Shown in pieces: positions 1-8,455 of a stretch of DNA of 64,000 nt. Under the pieces are notes generated by a model. That model saw only the letters and a list, made by a program, of their open reading frames with translations, searched no databases and was not told the DNA's origin. Location of the stretch: NCBI GenBank assembly GCA_964592235.1, contig CAZQCF010000003.1, positions 1-64,000 on the forward strand, in the 5' to 3' direction. The translations under genes and the position numbers were made by a program. Within the stretch, counting starts at the first letter, position 1. Each line of letters begins with the position of its first letter. This DNA is from PLA3 sp964592235 (GTDB lineage: Bacteria; Planctomycetota; Phycisphaerae; UBA1845; UTPLA1).

Positions 1-843
1 ATGGGCTGCGCGGCAATCGCCTGTGCCCCGCGGTCCCGCCCCGCTCCGAAGCCGCCGGAGGAGACCACGCCGTCGAGGCCGGCCGACCGATTTGACTACT
101 TCTATCAACGAACGGACGCGAGATTCAATCTCGCCGACTTTTACAAGCCCGATCCGGAGCACGAGCTCGATCTCCCCGCCGCGGTGGCCCCGCTGATCGT
201 GATCGAACGAGCTCAACCAGACTCCGACGCCGTCGACCGGCCCGAAGGCGAGTCGCCTCGCCTTGTTCTGCTATACGCGGAATCCGAGGCGCACTTCGGG
301 CCCGTGCTTCGTCGCCAGATCATCTTTCAATGGCAGCCGCCTGACGGGAGGCCCCAAGCTAAAGTGGGTTCTTCAGCCGACTCGGCGGCCGGCCGAATCG
401 CCGTTCGATTCACGCTCACGGAGTTGGGAGCCCCGATGATCGTCGAATTCCTGCCGGGTGACCCAAGCGGTTCAGCAGACCCGGCCATTCTATTTGTCAG
501 CCGTTCGCTGGAAGACGCGGCCCGGCGGCAATACGGCGGGCCCCTGCCCCACCGTCGTTACGCATGCGAGCCGGCGATTGATTCCGTGCCCGAGGTCGTC
601 ATAGCCGGCGTTCTTGAGGACCCTCCGGTCGTGTCCGGCCCTTACTTGTACTTTGCCGACGAAGGGCAAACGTTGACCACCGTGATCTGTCGCTGCTCGC
701 CGTCGCAGGTCGGCGATTTTGTCGGCAATGAATACTACACGCTCGAGCCGCTGGCGAACGGCGACTCTGCAGGCGGATCGCTGTCTTTCCCCGATCCCTC
801 GCCGCTCACCGAATTCCTGCGTTTGCCCGACGCATTGCCTTGA
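1..843 (+). CDS. Probable lipoprotein of unknown function (5' end probably outside window)
   Basis: An open frame runs from the first base to a TGA, giving 280 visible residues. The first codon is ATG, but MGC followed by a Pro-rich stretch looks like the tail of a lipoprotein signal peptide with the lipidated Cys at visible residue 3, so the hydrophobic part and true start are probably left of the window. I recognise no catalytic motif. The body is mixed alpha/beta in appearance with a few scattered cysteines near the C-terminus (ICRC). It converges on aceE with only 6 bp between the stop codons. Function is unknown; surface or periplasmic location is inferred from the N-terminus alone. Confidence 0.55.
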   Translation: MGCAAIACAPRSRPAPKPPEETTPSRPADRFDYFYQRTDARFNLADFYKPDPEHELDLPAAVAPLIVIERAQPDSDAVDRPEGESPRLVLLYAESEAHFGPVLRRQIIFQWQPPDGRPQAKVGSSADSAAGRIAVRFTLTELGAPMIVEFLPGDPSGSADPAILFVSRSLEDAARRQYGGPLPHRRYACEPAIDSVPEVVIAGVLEDPPVVSGPYLYFADEGQTLTTVICRCSPSQVGDFVGNEYYTLEPLANGDSAGGSLSFPDPSPLTEFLRLPDALP

Positions 844-849
844 CGGATG

Positions 850-3519
850 TCATGCCTTCGCAGGGTCGCGGCCTTCGGGATCAAACCCGAAGGTGCGAAT
901 GGCGTCTTCAACGACTTTGGCATCGACGCTGCCCTTGGCCGCCAGTTGATGCAGCGTAGCGACCACGATCGACTCCGCGTCAACTTCGAAATGCCGCCGA
1001 AGCTCCTCGCGGGCCTCGCTGCGACCAAATCCGTCAGTTCCGAGCGGGCAAAACTCCGCCGGTGCCCACCGCCCCACCTGCTCCGCCACGGTCTTAACGT
1101 AATCGCTCGCCGCTACAATCGGTGCCGGATCGGCCGCCATCTGCTGCTCGAAGTACCCACGTCGCGGCTTGGCGGTCGGGTGCAGTCGGTTCCAGCGTTC
1201 GGCGGCCAGCGCGTCGCGCCGCAGCTGCAAGTAACTCGTGACGCTCCACACATCGGCCACGACCTTGAATCGTTCCGCCAGGATCGCCTGTGCCCGAATG
1301 ACTTCATTCAGGATCGACCCGCTGCCCAGCAGGTGCACGTGCGGCCAGTTGCGCTTGCGTTCGCCGCGCTGGAAGAGGTACATGCCTCGCAGAATGCCCT
1401 CTTCGCACCCCTCGGGCATCGCGGGCATCACGTACGGCTCGTTGCCGATCGTGATGTAATAAAAGACGTCTTCCTGTTTCTCATACATCCGGTGAATGCC
1501 ATCGCGGATGATGACCGCCAGTTCATAGGCAAACGCCGGGTCGTATGTCACGATGTTCGGAACCGTGCTCGCAAGCAGATGGCTGTTACCGTCCTGATGC
1601 TGCAATCCCTCGCCAGCGAGCGTCGTGCGGCCGGCCGTCGCGCCCATGAGGAATCCGCGGCCTCGCATGTCTGCGTGCGCCCAGATGCTGTCGCCGACGC
1701 GCTGAAAGCCGAACATCGAGTAGAACACGAAGAACGGAATCGTGTTGACGCCGTGGGTGACATAGGCTGTGCCCGCGGCGGTAAAGGAGGCCAGTGAACC
1801 CGCCTCGGTGATGCCTTCCTGGAGAATTTGTCCGTTGGTCTCTTCGCGGTAATACATCAACTGCTTGCGATCGACCGGTTCGTACTTCTGTCCGAAGTGC
1901 GCGTAGATGGCATACTTCTGAAACAACGCGTCCATGCCGAACGTTCGCGATTCGTCGGGGACGATCGGCACGATTAACCGCCCGACCTTTTTGTCCTCCA
2001 GCAGGCGCGCCAGGATGCGCACAAACGCCATCGTGGTCGAGACCTCGCGCCCCCCGCTGCCGCCGTAGAATTCGTTGAAGCACTTTTCCGACGGTTCTTC
2101 CAGCGGCTGCGCCCGCACGACGCGCCGCGGGATGTAGCCGCCGAGCTTCGCGCGCTGGTCGCGGAGGTATTGCAGCTCGGGGCTGTTCTCCGGCGGCCGA
2201 TAGAACGGCGCGTCTTTCAGGTCTTTGTCGGAGACGGGGATTTCAAACCGGTCGCGGAAATGCCGAAGCTCGTCTTCATTCAGCTTCTTCTGCTGATGCG
2301 TGATGTTCTTGCCCTCGCCGGCCTCGCCCAGTCCGTAGCCCTTGATCGTTCGCGCGAGGATGACGGTCGGCTTGCCGTTCGGACGCACGGCCCGGTCGAA
2401 CGCGGCGAAGACCTTTTCCGGATCGTGTCCGCCGAGCCGCAGCTTCTGCAGTTGTTTGTCCGAGAGATGTTCGACCAGCTTGAGCAAGTTTGGGTGCGTG
2501 CCGAAAAACTTCTCGCGAATGTATGCGCCCGTCTCCGTGCTGTACCGCTGCCATTCGCCATCGACGGTGCGCGCCATCCGCGCGGGCAACAGATGATCCT
2601 CGTCGGCTTCGAAGAGCGGGTCCCAGTCGTGGCCCCACAGCACCTTGATGGCGTTCCACCCGGCTCCGCGAAATGCGGCTTCCAATTCCTGCACAATGCT
2701 GCCGTTGCCGCGGACCGGGCCGTCGAGCCGCTGGAGATTGCAGTTCACGACGAAAATGAGATTGTCCAACCCTTCGCGCGAGGCCAGCGTGATCGCGCCC
2801 ATGCTTTCCGGCTCGTCCATCTCGCCGTCGCCCAGAAAGGCCCAGACGCGACAATGATCGGTTTGTGCCAGTCCGCGGTCATGAAGGTACCGATTAAATC
2901 TCGCCTGGTAGATCGCCGAGAGCGGGCCGAGGCCCATCGAGACGGTCGGAAACTCCCAGAAGTTCGGCATGAGCCAGGGGTGCGGGTAACTGGATAGCCC
3001 CCCGCCGGGTTGCAGCTCGCGACGAAAGTTGTGCATCTGTTGCGCGGTCAGGCGACCCAGCAAATAGGCCCGCGCATAAATACCGGGCGAGGCGTGTCCC
3101 TGAAAATAAATCTGATCCCCCGAGCGCTCCGGCGTGTTCGCGCGAAAGAAATGCTGAAAGCCCACTTCCAGAAGCGTGGCCGCGCTGGCGTACGTGGAAA
3201 TGTGCCCGCCGATGCCGCTGGAGCGCCGATTGGCCCGCACGACCAGCGCCATCGCGTTCCATCGAAGCAGGCTCTTGAGCCGGCGTTCGATCGCCCGATC
3301 GCCGGGGTACTTCGGCTGCTGATCGACGGGAATTGTATTGACGTACGGCGTGTTGGCGCTGAAGGGAACCGGCATGCCCTGTGCGTGGGCATAGTCGCGC
3401 AAGATGGTCATCAGGTAACCCGCCCGCGACTGCCCTTGATGGGCAATCACGGCGCGGAGCGAATCAAGCCATTCCTGGGTTTCGACCGGGTCGGTGTCGA
3501 AGCGTTCGAAATCATTCAT
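850..3519 (-). CDS. aceE: Pyruvate dehydrogenase E1 component, homodimeric type
   Basis: E1 decarboxylates pyruvate with thiamine diphosphate and passes the acetyl group to lipoyl-E2. The 889-residue length matches homodimeric AceE (E. coli 887). The ThDP motif is clear: GDGEMDEPES at about residue 230 and VVNCN near 260. The family region FQGHASPGIYARAY is near residue 140 and the transketolase-like central domain follows. The start at 3519 (MNDFERFDTDP) is chosen because GGAAGG lies about 9 nt upstream; an upstream in-frame extension of 36 codons lacks family similarity. A TACAAT -10-like box lies at 3572-3577 on this strand. No E2 or E3 gene is in the window, so its partners are encoded elsewhere. 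The cell also has a pyruvate:ferredoxin-type enzyme at 22.5-25.9 kb. Confidence 0.95.
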   Translation of the reverse strand: MNDFERFDTDPVETQEWLDSLRAVIAHQGQSRAGYLMTILRDYAHAQGMPVPFSANTPYVNTIPVDQQPKYPGDRAIERRLKSLLRWNAMALVVRANRRSSGIGGHISTYASAATLLEVGFQHFFRANTPERSGDQIYFQGHASPGIYARAYLLGRLTAQQMHNFRRELQPGGGLSSYPHPWLMPNFWEFPTVSMGLGPLSAIYQARFNRYLHDRGLAQTDHCRVWAFLGDGEMDEPESMGAITLASREGLDNLIFVVNCNLQRLDGPVRGNGSIVQELEAAFRGAGWNAIKVLWGHDWDPLFEADEDHLLPARMARTVDGEWQRYSTETGAYIREKFFGTHPNLLKLVEHLSDKQLQKLRLGGHDPEKVFAAFDRAVRPNGKPTVILARTIKGYGLGEAGEGKNITHQQKKLNEDELRHFRDRFEIPVSDKDLKDAPFYRPPENSPELQYLRDQRAKLGGYIPRRVVRAQPLEEPSEKCFNEFYGGSGGREVSTTMAFVRILARLLEDKKVGRLIVPIVPDESRTFGMDALFQKYAIYAHFGQKYEPVDRKQLMYYREETNGQILQEGITEAGSLASFTAAGTAYVTHGVNTIPFFVFYSMFGFQRVGDSIWAHADMRGRGFLMGATAGRTTLAGEGLQHQDGNSHLLASTVPNIVTYDPAFAYELAVIIRDGIHRMYEKQEDVFYYITIGNEPYVMPAMPEGCEEGILRGMYLFQRGERKRNWPHVHLLGSGSILNEVIRAQAILAERFKVVADVWSVTSYLQLRRDALAAERWNRLHPTAKPRRGYFEQQMAADPAPIVAASDYVKTVAEQVGRWAPAEFCPLGTDGFGRSEAREELRRHFEVDAESIVVATLHQLAAKGSVDAKVVEDAIRTFGFDPEGRDPAKA

Positions 3520-3674
3520 CCAGGCAAACCTTCCGGGGCGGGTTTGTTCACAGCGTCCGCCGCAGCCGAGGATTGTATGAAAAAAACGGCATGCGCGTAG
3601 CGCACCACTTGGCGCGGCCGCCGGCATCGTTCTTTCGCTAAGCCGCGCCGAATGACCGCGTCGATGAATAGGTC

Positions 3675-5393
3675 ATGCAAACACCCGCTCCTCCCCGCTC
3701 GAATCGGCTGGGCATCCCGCGCCCCCGCCTCGCTCCCTCGCCGATTCGGGGCATGGTGATCGCGGAGCCGGTTTCCGACCAGGACGTGTTGGATTGTGCT
3801 TCGAATTCCGCGATCCCGCTGAATCCACCGCGCTGGCGCACTGGGATTCTCTGCGTGTTGCTGGCGGCTGTTGTATTTGCCACACACATCCCAACATGGG
3901 GCGATTGGATCGCGCTGTCGCCCGACAGCTTCATGTTCCTAACGGCCGCTCGAAGCCTCGTGCAAACGGGCGCGCTGCCGCCCGAACGGCCGCAATGCCC
4001 TCCGGGATTCTTCTATGTGCTCGCCCCCTTTCTGCGATTCGGTGATATGCCGTGGACAGCCATTCGCATCGGGGCGTCAGTTGCTTCCGCCGCCGCGGCA
4101 ATACTGACGTATGTCTTGTTCAGATGGCGACTGGGTGACCGGGGCGCGCTGGTCGCAGGTCTCGCCGTCGCTGCAAGCAGCGTACTTCTCCAACAGTCGG
4201 CGACGCTGCTTTCAGAGTTTGCTTACCTGCCGCTCTCGTTGCTCGCGTTGTGGTTGATCGGCCGCCTGCATGGCTCGTTGTGTGAGGCGGGACCCATCCG
4301 GATGTGGGCGGCTTTGGCCGGTGTGGCGACAACCGCGAGTCTTCTCGTGCGCTCGATCGGCATCGGCTTGCTGATCGCCGGCGCGGCCGTGTGCCTGCTG
4401 CAATTCAGAGCGACTCCACGACGAGCGATCCTGGCGATCCTGCTCTTCGCCGGACCGAGCATCCTTGCACTCGGCGCGTGGGAACTTCGGCAGTCGGCCT
4501 ATCCACCGACGCGCCAATACAGCGATATCTGGTCGCGGCCGCGCTCCAATGAAGGCACGAACGCCATTGGAATGGCATTGCAGGCCGAACGCTTCATTCG
4601 ATTCGGCCCAGCCCGCCTCGATGCCCTCAAGTCACTCCTGATCCCCGAGCATGTTGGCTGGCGATTCTTCCAGTCACCCTGGAATCGCCCGACTTCATTC
4701 GCGATTGGGGGCCTGATGATCGCATGGTGCGCCGCACGTCTGCTAAAACGCCCCGCGGCGGAGGACGTTTACTTCCTGATCACGCTCGGCATTATCTCGG
4801 TCTGGCCCTATCAGGAAGGAATGCGGCTCGCCGCCCCGTTGCTGCCGATTGCGTGGTGCTACGTCGTTGAAATTGGGTCCGTTGCGCGACTGGCGCTGCT
4901 TCGAGCGGGACGAAATCGCCTCGCGAACGGCGCGGTCGCGGCCACGATCTTGATTGCAGCGTCCGTCGCCGCGATGGAACGCGTGCATCTTCAAGGGTCT
5001 TTCGAGATCGCCGCAGTGAAGTCCTCCGCCCGATTGGCAGCCGGCCAGAATCTCGCCAATTGGCTTGACTCGCGCGTGCTGTCGGGCGCCGAATTGATAT
5101 GTGTCACCGGCCAGCAGAGCGACGCCAAGCTGACCGCCATTGCGGCGAATTATCTCGGCCGCCGGGCCACCAGCCACTTCCGCGACGTGGAACCCGGCAA
5201 GGCGGAGCCGGCCTTTCAAGGACTGGGGCGAGCCACTCCCCTGCTCGTGGAAAACGCATTGCTTCAACAACAAATTCTCCCGTTGCTCCACGCGCCCCGC
5301 CCCTCCCCCATTGCTATCGCCGCACAGTTTCCGGGCGTGTTCACGCTGGTGTCCTCTAACCAGATCGAACATTGGCCGGCCGCGCGGCGTTGA
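3675..5393 (+). CDS. Polytopic membrane protein, GT-C glycosyltransferase-like
   Basis: This is a 572-residue protein with about 10-12 hydrophobic segments starting near residue 55. After the first segment the luminal-side loop reads DWIALSPDSFMFLTAARSL, followed by a short Gly/Pro-rich turn (QCPPGFFYVLAPFL). That is the layout of GT-C lipid-linked glycosyltransferases of the ArnT/PMT type, where an acidic residue in the first large loop is catalytic. The family fit is moderate and the sugar donor is unknown. An alternative ATG is at 3753, after a basic, Pro-rich 26-residue leader; neither start has a strong Shine-Dalgarno. The gene is divergent from aceE and stands alone. An inner-membrane location is inferred. 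Confidence 0.7.
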   Translation: MQTPAPPRSNRLGIPRPRLAPSPIRGMVIAEPVSDQDVLDCASNSAIPLNPPRWRTGILCVLLAAVVFATHIPTWGDWIALSPDSFMFLTAARSLVQTGALPPERPQCPPGFFYVLAPFLRFGDMPWTAIRIGASVASAAAAILTYVLFRWRLGDRGALVAGLAVAASSVLLQQSATLLSEFAYLPLSLLALWLIGRLHGSLCEAGPIRMWAALAGVATTASLLVRSIGIGLLIAGAAVCLLQFRATPRRAILAILLFAGPSILALGAWELRQSAYPPTRQYSDIWSRPRSNEGTNAIGMALQAERFIRFGPARLDALKSLLIPEHVGWRFFQSPWNRPTSFAIGGLMIAWCAARLLKRPAAEDVYFLITLGIISVWPYQEGMRLAAPLLPIAWCYVVEIGSVARLALLRAGRNRLANGAVAATILIAASVAAMERVHLQGSFEIAAVKSSARLAAGQNLANWLDSRVLSGAELICVTGQQSDAKLTAIAANYLGRRATSHFRDVEPGKAEPAFQGLGRATPLLVENALLQQQILPLLHAPRPSPIAIAAQFPGVFTLVSSNQIEHWPAARR

Positions 5394-5540
5394 CCCCAAT
5401 CCAGCAGACCCCGGCATTCTGGGGCTCCCTTTCGGGCGTTTTCCCGCCGCACGCGGCAAGCCGAGGGAACAATTACCCAATTCGCGTCGTCGACTCCCTG
5501 AAATGGCGACTTGCCGGCGAGTGAGCCATTCGCGGCCGGC

Positions 5541-5555
5541 TGGCACAGTGGTTGC
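5541..5555 (+). promoter_or_regulatory. Sigma54-type (-24/-12) promoter candidate
   Basis: The sequence TGGCAC-N5-TTGC has the -24 GG and the -12 GC separated by exactly 10 bases, which is the sigma54 (RpoN) consensus arrangement. Transcription would start near 5568, about 73 nt before the 34-codon gene at 5641. The match to the consensus core is complete (TGGCAC and TTGC). It lies in non-coding sequence, which makes a chance match less likely. No enhancer-binding activator gene is in the window. Confidence 0.5.
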
Positions 5556-5640
5556 CTCACCACCCAATAGCGATCCGGCGGCGTGCCGGATGTCGGCTGA
5601 GCACCAAGTCAGGCTGGGACAAAAGGAGTCGATAGGCAAA

Positions 5641-5745
5641 ATGGAAGGTTTTGATTTCCTGGGCAGCATTCAGGCGTTCTTGTCGGGGATCTGGGAGATA
5701 CTCGCCGGATTCTTAAGCCTGATCTTTGGCCCGATTCAACCGTAG
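5641..5745 (+). CDS. 34-residue hydrophobic micropeptide
   Basis: A short frame starts with MEGFDFLGSIQAF and ends GPIQP. An AAAGGAGT Shine-Dalgarno sits about 11 nt before the ATG. The peptide is almost all hydrophobic between residues 8 and 30 (FLSGIWEILAGFLSLIFG) with one internal Glu, so it could be a single membrane helix or an amphipathic membrane-bound helix. It has its own apparent transcription unit: a sigma54-type promoter at 5541 and a strong intrinsic terminator 50 bp after the stop. I know no family match. The complete set of signals argues that it is real despite its length. A role as membrane stress peptide, toxin or small regulator would be speculation. Confidence 0.6.
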   Translation: MEGFDFLGSIQAFLSGIWEILAGFLSLIFGPIQP

Positions 5746-5794
5746 CAACGGTCACCCGCTTCAAACTTCCCTCTCCTCTCTCCAGTGCGGCAAG

Positions 5795-5830
5795 AAAAAG
5801 GCCCGCGGCGCGCAAAGCCCGGGCCTTTTT
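5795..5830 (+). terminator. Intrinsic terminator, probably bidirectional
   Basis: An 11-bp perfect stem (5795-5805 with 5820-5830, AAAAAGGCCCG against CGGGCCTTTTT) encloses a 14-nt loop. The U-tract falls inside the 3' arm and a matching A-tract inside the 5' arm, so it can end transcripts from either side. It ends the micropeptide unit. Confidence 0.85.
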
Positions 5831-5845
5831 CGATTCTACCATCGC

Positions 5846-5885
5846 AAAAAAACCGGCGGCGATGGACCTTGCCGCGCGCCGCCGG
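5846..5885 (-). terminator. Intrinsic terminator of the Gly/Arg/Tyr-rich gene
   Basis: Read on the minus strand, a 9-bp GC stem (CCGGCGGCG at 5885-5877 with CGCCGCCGG at 5861-5853) is followed by seven U residues (5852-5846). It lies about 40 bp after the stop codon of the gene ending at 5924. Confidence 0.85.
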
Positions 5886-5923
5886 CATCAAGACACTTGC
5901 AAACTCGGATCATCGGTCGCCGC

Positions 5924-6241
5924 TTACCAGCCGCAGCGATCTCCGCGACCCCAGCCGCCTCGGCTGTAGTTGAACGAGAAGCCGACCGACCGTGGCGCGC
6001 GATTGTATCGCGGACCGCAGTCATTCCACGATCGCGAATAGCCCCACGACCGCACCGGCGCGTAATACCGCGGGGCCGCGAATCGCGGGCCGCAGTTGGA
6101 CCACGAGCGGCTGTACGAATAGGAATAGCCGCCGCGGCGCGGACCGCACCGCCCTCCGGCCTCGGCCGTGGCCGCGCCGACCGTGCTGACCGCCAGCGCG
6201 GCGACGGCGCCCAGCACCATGATTCTCAAACGCCTGTTCAT
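5924..6241 (-). CDS. Small secreted Gly/Arg/Tyr/Ser-rich protein
   Basis: This is a 105-residue protein with a clear Sec signal peptide (MNRRLRIMVLGAVAALAVS, cleavage likely after ATAEA). The mature part is built from short degenerate repeats of the type SYSRSW-N/S-CGPR, rich in Gly, Arg, Tyr and Ser, with paired CGPR Cys sites. AGGAG precedes the ATG at good distance. Such composition suggests an unstructured, basic, cell-surface or envelope-associated protein; no enzyme motif is present. It has its own terminator and is probably monocistronic. A longer upstream frame exists but would place the signal peptide inside the protein, so the start at 6241 is preferred. Confidence 0.75.
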   Translation of the reverse strand: MNRRLRIMVLGAVAALAVSTVGAATAEAGGRCGPRRGGYSYSYSRSWSNCGPRFAAPRYYAPVRSWGYSRSWNDCGPRYNRAPRSVGFSFNYSRGGWGRGDRCGW

Positions 6242-6395
6242 GTCTGATTGCTCCTGCAAACGACAGAGTCTTCGCCGACTTGGCCGTTTTGCACCCCGTG
6301 GGTGGCCAACCCACAGGCGATCCACGCAATGCGAGGACACCGATTCAGACACCGTGAGAGGCCGATGGTTAGCAATGGATGGTGGAAGGCACTGC

Positions 6396-7202
6396 CTACC
6401 TGCCGATGAGCCACCAGCCAATGACGCCCAGCCCCAAAATGACCCGGTAGACCGCAAAAGGGGCAAGTGAGCGAGTCTGAAGGTACTTCATGAATCCCGC
6501 CACAACGACCCAGGCCACGATAAACGAGGTCGCAAATCCCCCGGCCAGGAATACGGCCTGTTCCGACCCGATTGCGTGGCGGTGCTTGAAGAGCTTTAGG
6601 AGTCCCGCCCCCAGCAAGGTCGGGATGGCGAGATAAAAGGAGAACTGTGCCGCTGTCGGCGCCGGGAGGCCGACGATCATGCCGCCCATGATCGTCGCCA
6701 TGGCTCGGCTTGTACCGGGGATGATCGAGACGACTTGGGCAAGGCCGACGAGGAATGCCTGACGCAGTGTCACGTCGTCAATTCCCGGGCCGGCGGTGCG
6801 ACGGTATTTGCGTTCGATCACGACCATCGCAATCGCGCCGAGGATCAGGGCGATCCCGACTGGTACGGGCTTTTCCAGAATGTGCTCGACGTAGTCGTTG
6901 AGCGGCAGACCGATCACGGCGGCGGGCAGCATGGCGACCACGAGTTTCGTGAGGAGGTGATCGGCGAATCCGCCGCGCGGCGCCGCCAAGGCGGCTCGCA
7001 GGAGGTGCCGCCGAAAATGAAGGATCACCGCCAGGATCGCGCCGATCTGAATGAAATAGAGGAACGCTTTCCAGGCTGGCAATTCGCCGTCCACGTTCAG
7101 CAGCGGCATGGCGACGATGAGATGCCCTGTGCTGGATATGGGCAGGAATTCGCTAAGACCCTCTATGATGCCGAGGATAAGAGCCTTGAGGAGATCGCTC
7201 AC
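6396..7202 (-). CDS. uppP: Undecaprenyl-diphosphatase
   Basis: UppP (BacA) dephosphorylates undecaprenyl diphosphate to recycle the lipid carrier of cell-wall synthesis and gives bacitracin tolerance. Both family signatures are present: IIEGLSEFLPISSTGHL near residue 12 and IIPGTSRAMATIMGG near residue 165. Six or more further hydrophobic segments follow and the 268-residue length is typical. The start is a GTG at 7202 with GGAG 7 nt upstream; a 24-codon upstream extension lacks family similarity. It lies 13 bp after pgsA, so the two membrane-lipid genes are probably one operon. Confidence 0.95.
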   Translation of the reverse strand: MSDLLKALILGIIEGLSEFLPISSTGHLIVAMPLLNVDGELPAWKAFLYFIQIGAILAVILHFRRHLLRAALAAPRGGFADHLLTKLVVAMLPAAVIGLPLNDYVEHILEKPVPVGIALILGAIAMVVIERKYRRTAGPGIDDVTLRQAFLVGLAQVVSIIPGTSRAMATIMGGMIVGLPAPTAAQFSFYLAIPTLLGAGLLKLFKHRHAIGSEQAVFLAGGFATSFIVAWVVVAGFMKYLQTRSLAPFAVYRVILGLGVIGWWLIGR

Positions 7203-7215
7203 GATTGCTCCGATT

Positions 7216-7821
7216 TCATCCTCGCGCGCGCTGCGAGAGCGCCTGGCGCGAGGCAACGAGATACGACCCGACACTTAGGATCGTAACCGCAACGGTAACC
7301 CAGATCATGCCCGTGCGGACAGTCACGACCCAATCCACTCCTTGCCACGCGTGAATGCTCTTGAGAATCAATGGAATCGTGATCGACTGGAGCAACATCT
7401 TGACCTTGCCCCAGAGGTTTGCCGCATAAGGCGTGCCCGCAGCCTCGCTGAACCCGCGCAGGCTCGTGACCAGAAACTCCCGCGCAATCATCACGACGAC
7501 CATCCACGGGGCCAGGCCGGTCACGCTCGTGCCGCTCGAATCGTGATACCCGGGCCCCAGCAAAAGGATGAAGCCACCACAAACTAGTATTTTGTCAACA
7601 AACGGGTCGAGAATGCGCCCGAACGACGTGACCTGGTTCTGTTTGCGCGCGAGGTAGCCGTCGAGGATGTCCGACAGCGCCGCGACGATGAAAAGCCAGA
7701 ACGCGACCTCGATCATCCAAGCCCGCTCGGCCCGGCGGGGCCATTCAAATGCACCGACGAGGCAGAAGAAGATGATCGCGAGAACCAATCGCGCCAGGGT
7801 GATCTGGTTGGGAAGGTTCAT
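7216..7821 (-). CDS. pgsA: CDP-diacylglycerol--glycerol-3-phosphate 3-phosphatidyltransferase
   Basis: PgsA makes phosphatidylglycerol phosphate from CDP-diacylglycerol and glycerol 3-phosphate, the first step to phosphatidylglycerol and cardiolipin. The CDP-alcohol phosphotransferase signature is intact: DILDGYLAR followed by GRILDPFVDK (D-x2-DG-x2-AR-x8-G-x3-D-x3-D). The 201 residues hold about five membrane segments. The start is set at MNLPNQITLARL, the usual PgsA N-terminus. It is first in a pair with uppP, and a tRNA-Tyr gene lies upstream on the same strand. Confidence 0.95.
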   Translation of the reverse strand: MNLPNQITLARLVLAIIFFCLVGAFEWPRRAERAWMIEVAFWLFIVAALSDILDGYLARKQNQVTSFGRILDPFVDKILVCGGFILLLGPGYHDSSGTSVTGLAPWMVVVMIAREFLVTSLRGFSEAAGTPYAANLWGKVKMLLQSITIPLILKSIHAWQGVDWVVTVRTGMIWVTVAVTILSVGSYLVASRQALSQRARG

Positions 7822-7933
7822 TCGACCGGTGGCATCCTTTGCCCTGGTGCGGCAAAACCGCACTGCCGACCCGAAAGCAGAGGCAGATCGTCTGTGGCGC
7901 CGTCCATCCACGGCGAAATCGAGCGTTTTTGAA

Positions 7934-8015
7934 TGGGCGCGGCTGGATTCGAACCAGCGTAGGCAGAGCCAACGGGTTTACAGCCCGTCTCCTTTGGCCA
8001 CTCGGACACACGCCC
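7934..8015 (-). tRNA. tRNA-Tyr (anticodon GTA)
   Basis: On the minus strand the acceptor stem GGGCGUG pairs with CGCGCCC and a discriminator A follows. The anticodon loop CUGUAAA gives GUA, and the T arm reads GCUGG-UUCGAAU-CCAGC. A long variable arm makes it a class II tRNA, as expected for bacterial tRNA-Tyr. CCA is not encoded. It lies just upstream of pgsA on the same strand. Confidence 0.95.
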
Positions 8016-8061
8016 AGGCCGACATCCACGGGGTCTGTGCGGCAACGCCCGTGGGGGAAAG

Positions 8062-8090
8062 ACTATACGGCGAGCCCGTTTACCCGTCCA
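8062..8090 (-). promoter_or_regulatory. Possible sigma70 promoter of tRNA-Tyr
   Basis: On the minus strand TGGACG (8090-8085) and TATAGT (8067-8062) are 17 bp apart, placing the start near 8055, about 40 nt before the tRNA. The -10 matches 5 of 6 and the -35 4 of 6 consensus bases. Confidence 0.4.
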
Positions 8091-8169
8091 GTCCCGCGAT
8101 ATGCCGAGAATTCACAGCCTCTATTGACCGCACACGATCAATTCGGATGGGAATCATGTCGCACAGGGC

Positions 8170-8187
8170 GTGAACCTAGGTGTTCAC
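8170..8187. repeat. Short inverted repeat in a 440-bp non-coding stretch
   Basis: GTGAAC-N6-GTTCAC is a perfect 6-bp palindrome, extendable by a GGG/CCC flank with one bulge. The stretch 8016-8455 between tRNA-Tyr and the CHRD gene holds only this, the tRNA promoter and the promoter at 8360. No gene was seen between them. It could be an operator, but nothing links it to a regulator. Confidence 0.3.
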
Positions 8188-8359
8188 CCCTCTAGGAATC
8201 CTGGCACGTTCCAAATCATTCCACAAGCAGTCCAAACCCAGATTCTGGGGGGCCATGAAACCGCGGCGAGGGTATTTTCTGTCCCAAGAATGAGACAAGG
8301 GTGTGCTTAGACAACCGGTGGCATGCCAATCTTTACGAGGTCCGCACGGCACATGACAA

Positions 8360-8389
8360 TTGACATCGCGGTTTGATTTGAGATATACT
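8360..8389 (+). promoter_or_regulatory. Strong sigma70-type promoter for the CHRD gene
   Basis: A perfect -35 TTGACA (8360-8365) and a near-perfect -10 TATACT (8384-8389) are separated by 18 bp. Transcription would begin near 8396, about 60 nt before the ATG at 8456. This is the best vegetative promoter match seen in the window. Confidence 0.7.
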
Positions 8390-8455
8390 CGGCCCCGGTT
8401 GGCTCTCAATCGGTATTCGATTGGGGCATGCCTCTGCCTTATTGGGAGTTGATCG

